Below are positions 39,612 through 48,997 of a stretch of 64,000 bases of DNA, piece by piece (position 1 is the stretch's first letter; each line of letters opens with the position of its first letter). The translations under genes were made by a program, and so were the position numbers. The notes under the pieces are model-generated. The model was not told the DNA's origin and did not search any database. It worked only from the letters and a program-made list of their open reading frames with translations. The stretch comes from Microbacterium mangrovi (GTDB lineage: Bacteria > Actinomycetota > Actinomycetes > Actinomycetales > Microbacteriaceae): the NCBI RefSeq assembly GCF_000802305.1, contig NZ_JTDK01000001.1:338609-402608 (forward strand), written 5' to 3'.

Positions 39612-41495
39612 TCAGCGCTGCGCCGCGGTCAGGAACCTCTTCACGATCGGACCGGCGGTGTCGGCGCCGCTGTGGCCGGTGTCGACGAACACGGCCACGG
39701 CCAGGTCGCCCTGGGCGGCGACCATCCAGGCGTGCACCTGCGTCTTTCCGCCCTGTTCGAACTCGGCGGTGCCGGTCTTCGCGATGACGGGCGCGCCGGG
39801 CACGGTCTTCAGGCCGACGGCGGTGCCGTCCAGCACCGGCTGCCGGAAGATGAGCCGCAGCTGCGCGGCTTCGGCCGCGGTCAACGGCTTCACCTCGCTC
39901 GGCACGGTGGCCGGCTGCGACGGCAGGAGGCCGGCCACGACGGTGTGACCCGCTTGGATCGAGGCGATGCCGGCGGCCATCGCCAGCGGGGAGGCGAGCA
40001 CCTTGCCCTGCCCGATCACGGCGGCGGCGGCCTCGGTGGCGGATCCTCCCGCGGGAATCCGCCCCGGGAAGCTGTCCACCCCCGGTGTCCGGCCGATGCC
40101 GAATCCCAGGGTCTGCGCAGCGGAGGTGACGTCTCCCAGCTTGTCGCGGGCGTTGATCATGGCGGTGTTGCACGAGTGGCCGATCGCCGTCTTCAGCGGG
40201 ATCCTGCCGATCGCCGACGCGGGATAGTCGGCGTCGTTCACGAAGGTGTAGCCGTCGACGACGGCCTTCGCCGTGCAGTCGACCGTCGAGTCGGCGGTGA
40301 GGCCCGCCCGCAGCAGCGCGAGCGTGTCGAACATCTTGAAGGTCGAGCCGGGCGGCACCTGTCCGTTCAGGGCCGCGTCGAACGAGCCGGTGCCGGGGCC
40401 GTTCGCCGCGGCGAGGATCGCGCCGTCACTGGGGCGCAGCGCCACCAGGGCGCTCGCCGGGCCGATGTCGTGCAGCGCCGCCTCGGCGATGGTCTGCAGG
40501 TGTTCGTCGAGCGTCGTCTTCAGCGGTTCACCGGGCTTGGGCTGTGCCGTGAACAGATCGGTCGCGTCGCCGCTCTCGGGCACCAGGCTGATCGTCACGC
40601 CGGGGGTTCCGCGCAGCTGACCGTCATAGCGCTGTTCCAGGCCGCTGAGCCCGACGGAGTCCGTGGACGTGTAGATGCCCGGGTGCTTCTGCATGATCTC
40701 GGCGGTGACCGGGCCGACCGTGCCGAGCACCGGACCGGCGAAGCCGCGCGCAGGCCCGAGCTGGCGGGAGCCGGGGACCGCGAGGGCGCCCGGGATGCCG
40801 GACAGGTCCGCCGCGGATGCGGGGACCTCGGCCTTCCGGTAGGTGATCGCCTCGACGAACTGCTGGGCGCCACCGGACTTCACGCTCGCGACGAAGCCTT
40901 TCGCATCGACCCCGACGAGCTTTGCCAGCGCCGCCGCGGATGTCGCCGCCACGGCCGGCGTCACCTTGCTCTTGTCGATGCCGAAGGTGACGACCGGGCG
41001 GTCGGTGATCAGTGCCGTGCCGTCCGCACCGAGGATGTCCGCACGCGGTGGCGCCTGGGTCGCGCGCCGCAGCACGCCACCGGCGACGAGGCTCGGCTCG
41101 ACGACGGAGGGAGCCCAGTCGACGGACCACGTGCCGCCCTTCTTGGTGCTTCGGACCGTGGACGTGTACGTCCAGTTCTCCGTGCCGGCCACCGGCCAGC
41201 TCCAGCGGATGCGGGAGGTCGCGTGGTCGTCCTCGACCTTCGGGGCCGAGATCTCGACCGTCGGCGTGATCTTGCCGAGGCCCGCGACGATGGCGGAGTA
41301 CTCCGTGCCCGCCTGCTTCGCCGTCGCACCGGCGAGGCGCACGTGGCTGAAGTCGCCGGACACCAGCGCGCTGCGGAGAGCGGCCGTGTCGGGCTGGTCC
41401 GCAGCGCTGCACCCGGACAGCGTCGCCGCGAGGGCGACCGCCACCACCCCGCCGACGAGAGGGCGAAGCCGGTTGCGCTGTGAATCCGTCCGCAT
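39612..41495 (-). CDS. Class B penicillin-binding lipoprotein with MecA-type N-terminal domain
   Basis: This 627-residue protein starts with a lipoprotein signal (VALAATLSGCSA, lipid-anchored C29). An NTF2-like MecA_N-type domain (about 35-150), a PBP dimerisation domain and a transpeptidase domain follow. Active-site motifs are S384-TFK (PPGSTFKMF), S441-CN (GHSCNTAM) and K573-TG (IAKTGTAEF). It cross-links peptidoglycan outside the membrane. The MecA_N domain is shared with PBP2a-like low-affinity enzymes, but resistance cannot be inferred from that alone. The start lies divergent from the riboswitch-controlled glyA. Confidence 0.9.
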   Translation of the reverse strand: MRTDSQRNRLRPLVGGVVAVALAATLSGCSAADQPDTAALRSALVSGDFSHVRLAGATAKQAGTEYSAIVAGLGKITPTVEISAPKVEDDHATSRIRWSWPVAGTENWTYTSTVRSTKKGGTWSVDWAPSVVEPSLVAGGVLRRATQAPPRADILGADGTALITDRPVVTFGIDKSKVTPAVAATSAAALAKLVGVDAKGFVASVKSGGAQQFVEAITYRKAEVPASAADLSGIPGALAVPGSRQLGPARGFAGPVLGTVGPVTAEIMQKHPGIYTSTDSVGLSGLEQRYDGQLRGTPGVTISLVPESGDATDLFTAQPKPGEPLKTTLDEHLQTIAEAALHDIGPASALVALRPSDGAILAAANGPGTGSFDAALNGQVPPGSTFKMFDTLALLRAGLTADSTVDCTAKAVVDGYTFVNDADYPASAIGRIPLKTAIGHSCNTAMINARDKLGDVTSAAQTLGFGIGRTPGVDSFPGRIPAGGSATEAAAAVIGQGKVLASPLAMAAGIASIQAGHTVVAGLLPSQPATVPSEVKPLTAAEAAQLRLIFRQPVLDGTAVGLKTVPGAPVIAKTGTAEFEQGGKTQVHAWMVAAQGDLAVAVFVDTGHSGADTAGPIVKRFLTAAQR

Positions 41496-41545
41496 ACAGC
41501 CAATCCTGTGGGATCCCGGACGGGGTTTCCGGCATCCGGATCCGC

Positions 41546-41640
41546 TAGGCTCGTCGTGTCGCGACTGGCGTTGAGGTGGCTTACCACCGGGGAGCGACCG
41601 ACACGGCATTCGACCGCACGCCTGGGCCGAAGCGACACCC
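41546..41640 (+). ncRNA. ZTP (pfl) riboswitch before glyA-folD
   Basis: After a TAGGCT -10 (41546-41551), the transcript shows the ZTP/ZMP aptamer: P1 GTGTCG/CGACAC (41556-41561 with 41599-41604), the conserved GACTGGCG, hairpin GGTGG/CCACC (41575-41579 with 41584-41588), CCGGGGAGCG, and CCTGGGC (41621-41627) in the third stem. ZTP riboswitches sense the purine alarmone made when 10-formyl-THF is short and turn on one-carbon genes. The gene order glyA-folD behind it is classical. The expression platform lies in the roughly 40 bases before the glyA ribosome-binding site. Confidence 0.9.
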
Positions 41641-41677
41641 TCGACTCACTCGAACCGCCCGCCGTGAAGGGACACCC

Positions 41678-42952
41678 ATGACCGACCAGTTCTTCAACGC
41701 CCCGCTCGCCGAAGTCGATCCCGAGATCGCCGAGGTGCTCGACCGGGAGCTCAAGCGCCAGCAGACGTTCCTCGAGATGATCGCCTCCGAGAACTTCGTG
41801 CCCGTGTCGGTGCTGCAGTCGCAGGGCTCGGTGCTGACCAACAAGTACGCCGAGGGCTATCCGGGGCGCCGCTACTACGGCGGCTGCGAAGAGGTCGACG
41901 TCGCCGAAGAACTCGCGATCGCCCGCGCCAAGGCGCTGTTCGGCGCCGAGTTCGCCAACGTCCAACCGCACTCCGGGGCATCCGCGAACGCGGCCGTGCT
42001 GCACGCGATCGCGCGGCCCGGCGACAAGCTGCTGGGCCTCTCGCTCGACCAGGGCGGCCACCTGACCCACGGCATGAAGATCAACTTCTCCGGCCGGCTC
42101 TACAACATCGTCGCGTACGGCGTCGACCCGCAGACCTCGATCATCGACATGGACGAGGTCGAGCGCCTCGCCGAGGAGCACCAGCCCGACGTCATCATCG
42201 CCGGCTGGTCGGCCTACCCCCGCCAGCTCGACTTCGCGCGGTTCCGTCAGATCGCCGACAAGGTGGGCGCGATCCTCTGGGTCGACATGGCCCACTTCGC
42301 CGGACTCGTCGCCGCCGGCCTGCACCCGAACCCGGTGCCGCACGCGCACGTCGTCTCCTCGACGGTGCACAAGACCATCGGCGGTCCCCGTTCGGGCTTC
42401 ATCCTCACCAATGACGCCGACATCGCGAAGAAGATCAACTCGGCCGTGTTCCCGGGCCAGCAGGGCGGTCCGCTCATGCACGTGATCGCCGCCAAGGCGA
42501 CCGCGTTCAAGCTCGCCGCGACCCCCGAGTTCAAGGAGCGCCAGGAGCGCGTGCTGCGCGGCGCCGCGATCCTCGCCGACCGCCTCTCGCAGCAGGACGT
42601 CGCGGATGCCGGCATCACCGTGCGCTCCGGCGGCACCGACGTGCACCTCGTGCTCGTGGACCTCCGCGACGCCGAGATCGACGGCAAGCAGGCCGAAGAC
42701 CTGCTGCACGACATCCACATCACCGTGAACCGCAACGCGGTCCCGAACGACCCGCGGCCGCCGATGGTGACCTCGGGCCTGCGCATCGGCACCCCGGCCC
42801 TGGCGACGCGCGGATTCGGCGACGCCGAGTTCACCGAGGTCGCCGACGTGATCGCCCTGGCCCTGCAGCCGGGTGCCGACGTCGAGGCGCTGCGCGCTCG
42901 CGTCGACGCGCTCGCCGAGGCCTTCCCGCTGTACCCGGACCTGCAGCAGTGA
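41678..42952 (+). CDS. glyA: Serine hydroxymethyltransferase
   Basis: This 424-residue PLP enzyme makes glycine and 5,10-methylene-THF from serine. The PLP lysine is K232 in [14 protein letters not shown]. Other typical segments are [35 protein letters not shown] and [25 protein letters not shown] precedes the ATG. It is under the ZTP riboswitch and overlaps folD by four bases (GTGA), so carbon units made here pass directly to FolD. Confidence 0.97.
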   Translation: MTDQFFNAPLAEVDPEIAEVLDRELKRQQTFLEMIASENFVPVSVLQSQGSVLTNKYAEGYPGRRYYGGCEEVDVAEELAIARAKALFGAEFANVQPHSGASANAAVLHAIARPGDKLLGLSLDQGGHLTHGMKINFSGRLYNIVAYGVDPQTSIIDMDEVERLAEEHQPDVIIAGWSAYPRQLDFARFRQIADKVGAILWVDMAHFAGLVAAGLHPNPVPHAHVVSSTVHKTIGGPRSGFILTNDADIAKKINSAVFPGQQGGPLMHVIAAKATAFKLAATPEFKERQERVLRGAAILADRLSQQDVADAGITVRSGGTDVHLVLVDLRDAEIDGKQAEDLLHDIHITVNRNAVPNDPRPPMVTSGLRIGTPALATRGFGDAEFTEVADVIALALQPGADVEALRARVDALAEAFPLYPDLQQ

Positions 42953-43845
42953 CCGCTCAGGTCCTCGACGGCCGGGCGGCATCCGCGGCGATCAAGGCGG
43001 AGCTGACCGAACGGGTCGCGGCGCTGCGGGAGCGCGGCGTCGTGCCCGGGATCGCGACGGTGCTGGTCGGGGCCGACCCGGCCTCCCAGCTGTACGTGGG
43101 GATGAAGCACCGGCAGTCCGAGGCGGTCGGGATGAACTCGATCCAGCGCGAGCTGCCCGCCGACGCCACCCAGGCGGAGGTCGAGGCGGTGATCGACGAG
43201 CTCAACGCCGATCCGGCCTGCCACGGGTACATCGTGCAGCTGCCCCTCCCGAAGCACCTCGACACCGATGCGATCCTGGAGCGGATCGACCCCGCCAAGG
43301 ATGCCGACGGGCTGCACCCGACGAATCTCGGCCGCCTGGTGCTGAACGTGAACGGGCCGATCACGACGCCGCTGCCGTGCACCCCGCGCGGGGTGATCGA
43401 GCTGCTGCTGCGCAATGACTACGACCTGCACGGCAAGCACGTGGTCGTCGTCGGGCGCGGCGTCACGATCGGCCGGTCGATCGGGCTGATCCTGACCCGG
43501 CGCGCCATCAACGCGACGGTGACCCTCACGCACACCGGCACGGTGGACATGCCCTTCTATCTGCGACAGGCCGACGTCATCGTCGCCGCAGCCGGGGTGA
43601 AGCACCTGATCCGCGCCGAGGACGTGAAGCCCGGTGCGGCGGTGCTGGATGTCGGCGTCACCCGCGAACCGGGTGTCGACGGCGGCAAGGACCGCGTGTT
43701 CGGCGACGTGCACCCGGACGTCGCCGACGTCGCCGGGTGGATCTCGCCGAACCCGGGCGGAGTCGGTCCGATGACCGTCGCCCTGCTCATGACCAACGTC
43801 GTCGAAGCCGCCGAGCGGGCGGCCTCAGAACGGAGCGCCGCCTGA
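42949..43845 (+). CDS. folD: Methylene-THF dehydrogenase / methenyl-THF cyclohydrolase
   Basis: This 298-residue bifunctional enzyme converts 5,10-methylene-THF to 10-formyl-THF, the donor used by PurN and PurH. The catalytic lysine is in [28 protein letters not shown] and [13 protein letters not shown] are typical, and NADP binds at [22 protein letters not shown] is the P-loop of the C-terminal part. It overlaps glyA (GTGA) and the next gene (TGATG). Confidence 0.96.
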   Translation: MTAQVLDGRAASAAIKAELTERVAALRERGVVPGIATVLVGADPASQLYVGMKHRQSEAVGMNSIQRELPADATQAEVEAVIDELNADPACHGYIVQLPLPKHLDTDAILERIDPAKDADGLHPTNLGRLVLNVNGPITTPLPCTPRGVIELLLRNDYDLHGKHVVVVGRGVTIGRSIGLILTRRAINATVTLTHTGTVDMPFYLRQADVIVAAAGVKHLIRAEDVKPGAAVLDVGVTREPGVDGGKDRVFGDVHPDVADVAGWISPNPGGVGPMTVALLMTNVVEAAERAASERSAA

Positions 43846-44828
43846 TGACCGAACGCCTGCGCTGGGGCATCCTGGCCACCGGCTGGATCGCGGGGCAGCT
43901 GGCATCCGACCTGCGCGTCGCGGGGGTTCCCGTGACCGCGGTCGGTTCCCGCAGTCTCGAGAACGCGCAGGCGTTCGCGCAGGCGCACGGCATCCCGCGG
44001 GCGCACGGCAGCTACGAGGAGCTCGTGGCGGATCCCGACGTGGATGCCGTGTACGTCGCGACCCCGCACCCGATGCATGCCGAGAACGCCCTGCTGGCGC
44101 TGGATGCCGGCAAGCACGTGCTCGTCGAGAAGCCGTTCACGCTCACCGCCGACGAGGCGCGCCGGGTCGTGGACCGGGCCGCCGAGCGCGGACTCGTCGT
44201 GCTCGAGGCGATGTGGACGCGCTTCCTGCCGCACATGGTGCGCATTCGCGAACTGGTGCGCTCCGGCGCACTCGGCGAGCTGCGCACCGTGCAGGCCGAC
44301 CACGGTCAGCGCCTGTCGGCCGATCCCGAGGGCCGGCTGCTGAACCCGGCGCTCGGCGGCGGCGCGCTGCTCGACCTCGGCATCTACCCCGTGTCGTTCG
44401 CGTGGGACGTCCTCGGTGCGCCCGACCGGGTGCTGGCCCTGTCCAGCCCGGCCGCGACCGGGGTGGATGCCTCCACCTCGATCGTGCTGGGATATCCGGG
44501 CGGGCAGCAGGCGGTGCTGCAGTGCGTGCTGGATGCCGCCTCCCCGGTGACGGCTGCGATCGTCGGCACCGAGGCGCGCATCGAGATCGGGTCCGGCTGG
44601 TACGGGCAGACGTCGTTCCGTCTGGTCGCCGCCGACGGCACCGTGCTCGAGGAGTTCGAGGAGCCGGTGCCGGGCAGCGGGCGTCAGCTGCAGGCTCTCG
44701 AGCTCGAACGGCTCGTGGCCGCCGGGCGGACGGCAGGAGACATCCTGCCGCCCGAGGAGTCCGTCGCGATCATGGGCACCCTCGACGAGGTGCGCCGTCA
44801 GATCGGACTCCGCTACCCGGGGGAGTGA
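43845..44828 (+). CDS. Gfo/Idh/MocA-family oxidoreductase
   Basis: This 327-residue protein has an NAD(P)-binding domain (LRWGILATGWIAGQLASDLR) with the EKP motif in KHVLVEKPFTL, and the C-terminal alpha/beta domain (LLDLGIYPVSFAWDVLG). The EKP Lys and the DxGxY segment are the usual catalytic features of dehydrogenases acting on sugars, inositol or dihydrodiols. The substrate is unknown. It is translationally coupled to folD by TGATG, so it sits under the ZTP riboswitch, an unexpected partner. The stop is 3 bp from the end of the convergent permease. Confidence 0.83.
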   Translation: MTERLRWGILATGWIAGQLASDLRVAGVPVTAVGSRSLENAQAFAQAHGIPRAHGSYEELVADPDVDAVYVATPHPMHAENALLALDAGKHVLVEKPFTLTADEARRVVDRAAERGLVVLEAMWTRFLPHMVRIRELVRSGALGELRTVQADHGQRLSADPEGRLLNPALGGGALLDLGIYPVSFAWDVLGAPDRVLALSSPAATGVDASTSIVLGYPGGQQAVLQCVLDAASPVTAAIVGTEARIEIGSGWYGQTSFRLVAADGTVLEEFEEPVPGSGRQLQALELERLVAAGRTAGDILPPEESVAIMGTLDEVRRQIGLRYPGE

Positions 44829-44831
44829 CCC

Positions 44832-46277
44832 TCAGCCGACGCCCTCGAGCGAGTCGGTCTCGGTGTTGCCGATGTTGCCGATCACCTCGGGGTGCTTGGC
44901 CCGCAGGCGCGCGAACCAGGCGACCGCGACGAGCATCGTCACCAGGAACAGGTACGGCATGATGTTCAGCGGGAACGCGGGCACCGGCCACACGTTCGCG
45001 AAGAACACGTACGCCATGCCCACGACGGCGATCGTCGCGCACAGCCAGACGAGCTTGTTGGACACCTTCAGCCGCTGGGTGTAGACGACGCAGGCGATGG
45101 CGACGAGCGCGTACGCGACCATGTAGCCGTACGTGCCGTACGTGTCGATCCACACCGTGATGTCCATCGGGTCGGCACCGAACGCGATCAGGATCACGTC
45201 GACGAGGATCGCGAGCGGCCCGGCGATCAGCAGCACGCGGTGCGGCGTGAGGTGCTGATCGTGGGTGCGGCCGAAGCGTTCCGGCACGACGCCTTCCTTG
45301 CCCATGACGTACACGATGCGCCCGACGACGTTCAGCGGTGCGACGACGACCGCGAAGAAGGATGCGCCGACACCGAGCGTCAGCACGGGCGTGAACCAGT
45401 CCGGCATCCCGATCTTGTGCGCGATGTCGCTGAGCGGGTTGGCGCTCGTGGCCAGGCTGTCGCCGAGGACGGCGATCTGCGTGTAGGCGGCGAAGACGTA
45501 CAGGACGCCCACGACGAGCGCGCTCCACATGATCGCGCGCGGGATCGCCGTGTACGGGTTCTTCGCCTCGCGGCCGAGGGCGTCGGCGGACGAGAAGCCG
45601 ACGAAGCCGAGGATGCCGAGCACCATGCCGGTGGCGACGCCCTGGAAAGTGGCGCCGTGCATGAACACCTGCGCGGGGTCCCAGGCGGCGGGGCCGGCCC
45701 AGACGAGCGCCAGGATCAGGAGGATCGTGATGATGGTCACCGAGATCAGCTCCAGCACCAGCGAGACGCGGGCGGACAGCCGGATGCCGCGGATCGTGAA
45801 CAGGGTGGCGAGCCCGCCGACGACGATCGCGAGCACGATCTGCCAGAGCGACCCGCCGACCGGCAGCCCGATCTGCTGCAGGAACTGCTGCACGTACGAC
45901 ACGGAGCCGCCCAGGGACCCGGCGGCGATGCCCCAGCATCCGATCACGAGCGACGTGCCCGCCAGGTATGCGCCGGTCGGGCCGAGACCCTTGGCGACGT
46001 ACGTGTAGAGCGATCCGGCGGATGCGTGGCGGCGCGCGAACACCACGACGCAGTAGCCGACGCTGAGGATCACGACGGTGGCGAGGGCGAACGAATAGAT
46101 GGTGCCGTTGCCGGTGCCGACGAAGATGGCGGCGGCGGTGAAGGCGATGACGGCGCTGGGCGCGATGTTGGCGATGGCCTGAGCGGCGAGTTCGGGACCG
46201 CTCATGACACCGTGCCGGAGGCCGGCGTCGGTCTTCGGCGGCGCAGCGGCCGCGGTTCTCTCTGAGGTGGACATCAT
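44832..46277 (-). CDS. APC-superfamily amino acid/amine permease
   Basis: This 481-residue protein has about twelve membrane helices and the APC motif region AIANIAPSAVIAFTAAAIFV near helix 1 and GFSSADALGREAKNPYTAIP near helix 6, which defines AAT/EAT-like amino acid permeases. It ends in a short hydrophilic tail. ATG at 46277 is followed directly by a second ATG; the GAGAG ahead favours the first. The alcohol dehydrogenase gene lies 38 bp upstream on the same strand, and a PucR regulator is divergent from both. This suggests an import-and-oxidation module for an amine, amino acid or alcohol. Confidence 0.83.
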   Translation of the reverse strand: MMSTSERTAAAAPPKTDAGLRHGVMSGPELAAQAIANIAPSAVIAFTAAAIFVGTGNGTIYSFALATVVILSVGYCVVVFARRHASAGSLYTYVAKGLGPTGAYLAGTSLVIGCWGIAAGSLGGSVSYVQQFLQQIGLPVGGSLWQIVLAIVVGGLATLFTIRGIRLSARVSLVLELISVTIITILLILALVWAGPAAWDPAQVFMHGATFQGVATGMVLGILGFVGFSSADALGREAKNPYTAIPRAIMWSALVVGVLYVFAAYTQIAVLGDSLATSANPLSDIAHKIGMPDWFTPVLTLGVGASFFAVVVAPLNVVGRIVYVMGKEGVVPERFGRTHDQHLTPHRVLLIAGPLAILVDVILIAFGADPMDITVWIDTYGTYGYMVAYALVAIACVVYTQRLKVSNKLVWLCATIAVVGMAYVFFANVWPVPAFPLNIMPYLFLVTMLVAVAWFARLRAKHPEVIGNIGNTETDSLEGVG

Positions 46278-46315
46278 TGTTTCTCTCGTTGTTCGGGTGG
46301 GCGAGGGAGGAGGGG

Positions 46316-47413
46316 TCAGGGGATGAGGAGGGTGCGCAGCACCGACCCGGACTCGAGGTCGGCGAACGCCTCGGCCGCCTCGGAGAGCGGCCGGCGTCCG
46401 GAGATCAGCGGGTCGAGGCTGAGCTGGCCGTCCATGTAGCGGTCGACGAGCGCGGGGATGTCGATCGACGGGCGCACCGAGCCGTAGTTCGAACCGAGGA
46501 TGCGCTGCTCGGCCTCGGCGAGCACGAGGGGCTCGAACGAGGCGCGCGAGCCGGTCGGCGGGAGACCGACGAGCACGGCGGCACCGCCGAGGCCGAGCAT
46601 CCGGATCGCCTGCTCGGTGGTGGACGTGCGGCCGATGGCGTCGAACGCGTAGTCCACGCCGTCGGGGAGGAGGGCGAAGAGCTGTTCCACGACGTCGCCG
46701 TCGGAGGCGACGATGCAGTCGGTCGCGCCGAACTGGCGGGCGGCGTGCGTCTTCGCGGCCAGCACGTCGACGGCGACGATGCGCTCGGCACCGGCCATCC
46801 GCGCACCCTGGACCACGTTGAGCCCGACCCCGCCGCAGCCGATCACCGCGACCGTGGAGCCCGGCTCGACGGCGGCGGTGTTCAGCACGGCGCCGACGCC
46901 CGTCGCGACGGCGCAGCCGACGACCGCGACGACGTCGAGCGGGGCGTCGTCGCGCACCTTGATGGCGCCGGATGCCGGCACGACGACCTCTTCGGCGAAC
47001 GACGAGACGCCGAGGTAGTGGTGCACGGTCTCGCCGTCGACCGACAGGCGGGAGGTGCCGTCGAACAGCACGCCCTGCGGGGCGACGACGGTCGCGACCT
47101 TCTGGCACTGCGCTTCGCGGCCGGCCCGGCAGTAGCGGCACTCGCCGCACGGAGGCACCCAGCTGAGCACGACGTGGTCGCCGACCGCGAGGGTGGTGAC
47201 GCCCTCTCCGAGCTCGGTGACGACGCCGGAGCCCTCGTGGCCCATGACCATGGGGGCCGGGGCATCCCACTCGCCGCGCTTGACGTGCAGGTCGGAGTGG
47301 CAGACGCCGGCGGCGGCGATGCGGACGCGGACCTCGCCGGCGCGGGGCGCCTCGAGGTCGACGTCGGTGTAGGTGATCGGTGAGCCGGGCTCGGTGAAGA
47401 CGACGGCGCGCAT
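46316..47413 (-). CDS. Zinc-dependent alcohol dehydrogenase, class III/aryl type
   Basis: This 365-residue medium-chain dehydrogenase has catalytic zinc ligands in AAGVCHSDLH and VMGHEGSGVV, the structural zinc cysteines in CGECRYCRAGREAQC, and the NAD loop VAVIGCGGVGLNVVQGA. Its pattern is closest to aryl-alcohol and mycothiol/glutathione-type (class III) dehydrogenases. It would oxidise a primary alcohol or hemithioacetal. It is first in a probable operon with the APC permease. The divergent 134-bp gap to pucR holds a perfect palindrome. Confidence 0.88.
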   Translation of the reverse strand: MRAVVFTEPGSPITYTDVDLEAPRAGEVRVRIAAAGVCHSDLHVKRGEWDAPAPMVMGHEGSGVVTELGEGVTTLAVGDHVVLSWVPPCGECRYCRAGREAQCQKVATVVAPQGVLFDGTSRLSVDGETVHHYLGVSSFAEEVVVPASGAIKVRDDAPLDVVAVVGCAVATGVGAVLNTAAVEPGSTVAVIGCGGVGLNVVQGARMAGAERIVAVDVLAAKTHAARQFGATDCIVASDGDVVEQLFALLPDGVDYAFDAIGRTSTTEQAIRMLGLGGAAVLVGLPPTGSRASFEPLVLAEAEQRILGSNYGSVRPSIDIPALVDRYMDGQLSLDPLISGRRPLSEAAEAFADLESGSVLRTLLIP

Positions 47414-47474
47414 GAGGATCCTCTCTGAATCGCGCGGGAGGGACCACACGAATGTACGGCCGGACCGACGATCA

Positions 47475-47487
47475 TTTCACTGTGAAA
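47475..47487. promoter_or_regulatory. Palindrome in the adh-pucR divergent promoter
   Basis: TTTCAC-T-GTGAAA is a perfect 13-base dyad located 62 bp upstream of the adh start and 60 bp upstream of the pucR start. It is the best candidate operator for the PucR-type protein; the regulator assignment is inference. Confidence 0.5.
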
Positions 47488-47522
47488 GTTGGTGGATTCG
47501 GTGGCTCGGGTTCACAACTTCG

Positions 47523-47541
47523 TACACTCGCTCCGTACACT
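47523..47541 (+). promoter_or_regulatory. Tandem -10 boxes of the PucR gene
   Basis: CGTACACT occurs twice in direct repeat, giving -10 hexamers TACACT at 47523-47528 and 47536-47541, 13 bp apart. The second lies 6 bases before the GTG start at 47548, so it gives a leaderless message. Confidence 0.6.
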
Positions 47542-47547
47542 TGCCGT

Positions 47548-48972
47548 GTGGTCAGGGATGTCGCATCGGTCGCTCGGGCGCTCGGAGGCGCGATCTCTCC
47601 CGGCGCCGTCGACCCCGCCGTGCCGGTGGATGCAGTCGTGGATCTCGCCGATCTCACGGTGATCGGCAACCCGATGTTCGCCACGCTCGTGGTCTGCGAG
47701 CGTGCCGGGCTGGTCGCGGCACTGGGGGACGGGGCCGCAGCGAGCGACCTGCTGCACGCGACGGTCGCGGTCTGCGCCGACGACGATGCCGCGTTGCGAG
47801 ACGCGCTCGCGGGGGCGGGTGTCACCGCGATCCTCGGCACGCGCGACCCCGGCATCCTGCTGCGCCCGATGCTCGACGCCCTGCTCGCGGTGGATGCCGC
47901 CGCGGAGGATCGCCGGGTGATGACCGCGATGCGGGTGCTCACCCTCGCGGCCCGCCGCGGCGGGGTGCGCGGGGTCGTCGCGGAGCTCGCGCATCGCCTC
48001 GACGGGTGGGTGGTGCTGCTCGACCGGCACGGCGAGATGATCGCGACCTCGGGGGCAGGCAGCCTGCACATCAAGGATGCCGTCGCCAGTGCGCAGGGGA
48101 GCCCGGTGCGGATCCGTCATGGGGCGCTGCACGTGCACCCGGTCGGTCCCGGTGAGGACATCTCCGCCCGCCTGGTCGTGGCGCCCCGGCTGGATGCCGT
48201 GGCCCGCGGGCGCGAGCTCGGCTCGCAGGCGGCCGCGCTGCTCGACCTGCTGCTTCGCACCAACGACACCAGCGTGACCGAGCGGCTCGGGCGGGCGGCG
48301 ATGATCGACGCGCTCCTCGGCGGCGGACCCGCCGCGGCCGCCCTGCTACGCGAGTGGGGCGTGCACGAGCGGACCCTCACCGGCTTCGCGCTGGAGCCGC
48401 GGTCGGGCAACGTCGACGGGGAGCGGCTGCTGAAGCACTGGCTGGAGGAGCTCGGTGCGCCGTACGTGTTCGCGACCGATCACGGCGTGCTGCACGGGTT
48501 CCTGCGCGACGACCACGTGGATCCGCTCGCCGAACGGGTGCAGGCGTACCCGTCGCCGCTCTTCCTGGGGCTCGGCACCTCTGCCGCGGTGCAGACCCTC
48601 GCCGGCACGGCGGACGAGGCCCGCCAGGCCCTGGCATCGGCGGAGGTCTCCGGCGACCGGGTGGTGCGCTATGCGGCGATTCCCACCGTGAGGCTGGTTC
48701 TGGCACGGCTCGGAACGCAGGATGCGGCATCCCTCACGCGCGTCCTCGATCCGCTGCGCGACGAGTCGGGGCGGCACGGGGAGCTGACGAACACCCTGCG
48801 CGTGTTCCTGCAGGGCAACGGCGCGTGGGGAACGGCGGCGACGCGTCTCGGGGTGCACCGGCAGACGCTGGCGAGCCGGATCGGCCGCGTCGAGGAGCTG
48901 ACCGGGCTGTCGCTCGCGGACCCCGACGATCGCGCCGCCGCCTGGCTGGCGCTGCGCGCCCTCGACCGCTGA
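47548..48972 (+). CDS. PucR-family transcriptional regulator
   Basis: This 474-residue protein has the PucR N-terminal ligand domain (SPGAVDPAVPVDAVVDLADL, then TVIGNPMFATLVVCERAGL), a GGDEF-like middle region and the C-terminal PucR helix-turn-helix (LRVFLQGNGAWGTAATRLGV, then HRQTLASRIGRVEELTG). These proteins regulate purine, amine or amino acid catabolism. It is divergent from the adh-permease pair and probably controls it. GTG at 47548 is chosen because TACACT lies 6 bases upstream; earlier starts would place the promoter inside the gene. Confidence 0.83.
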   Translation: MVRDVASVARALGGAISPGAVDPAVPVDAVVDLADLTVIGNPMFATLVVCERAGLVAALGDGAAASDLLHATVAVCADDDAALRDALAGAGVTAILGTRDPGILLRPMLDALLAVDAAAEDRRVMTAMRVLTLAARRGGVRGVVAELAHRLDGWVVLLDRHGEMIATSGAGSLHIKDAVASAQGSPVRIRHGALHVHPVGPGEDISARLVVAPRLDAVARGRELGSQAAALLDLLLRTNDTSVTERLGRAAMIDALLGGGPAAAALLREWGVHERTLTGFALEPRSGNVDGERLLKHWLEELGAPYVFATDHGVLHGFLRDDHVDPLAERVQAYPSPLFLGLGTSAAVQTLAGTADEARQALASAEVSGDRVVRYAAIPTVRLVLARLGTQDAASLTRVLDPLRDESGRHGELTNTLRVFLQGNGAWGTAATRLGVHRQTLASRIGRVEELTGLSLADPDDRAAAWLALRALDR

Positions 48973-48997
48973 CGCCCGGGGAATGACCCCTCAGCGG
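48966..48997. terminator. Bidirectional terminator between pucR and the sigma factor gene
   Basis: CCGCTGA (48966-48972) pairs with TCAGCGG (48991-48997), and GGGG with CCCC inside, leaving a 5-base bulge. The stop codons of both convergent genes are part of the stem. Confidence 0.7.

Noticed and set aside
38271..41483. Long + strand open frame opposite GH20 and the penicillin-binding protein
   Set aside because: Both opposite genes have intact catalytic motifs; the frame translates to low-complexity charged sequence typical of antisense frames.
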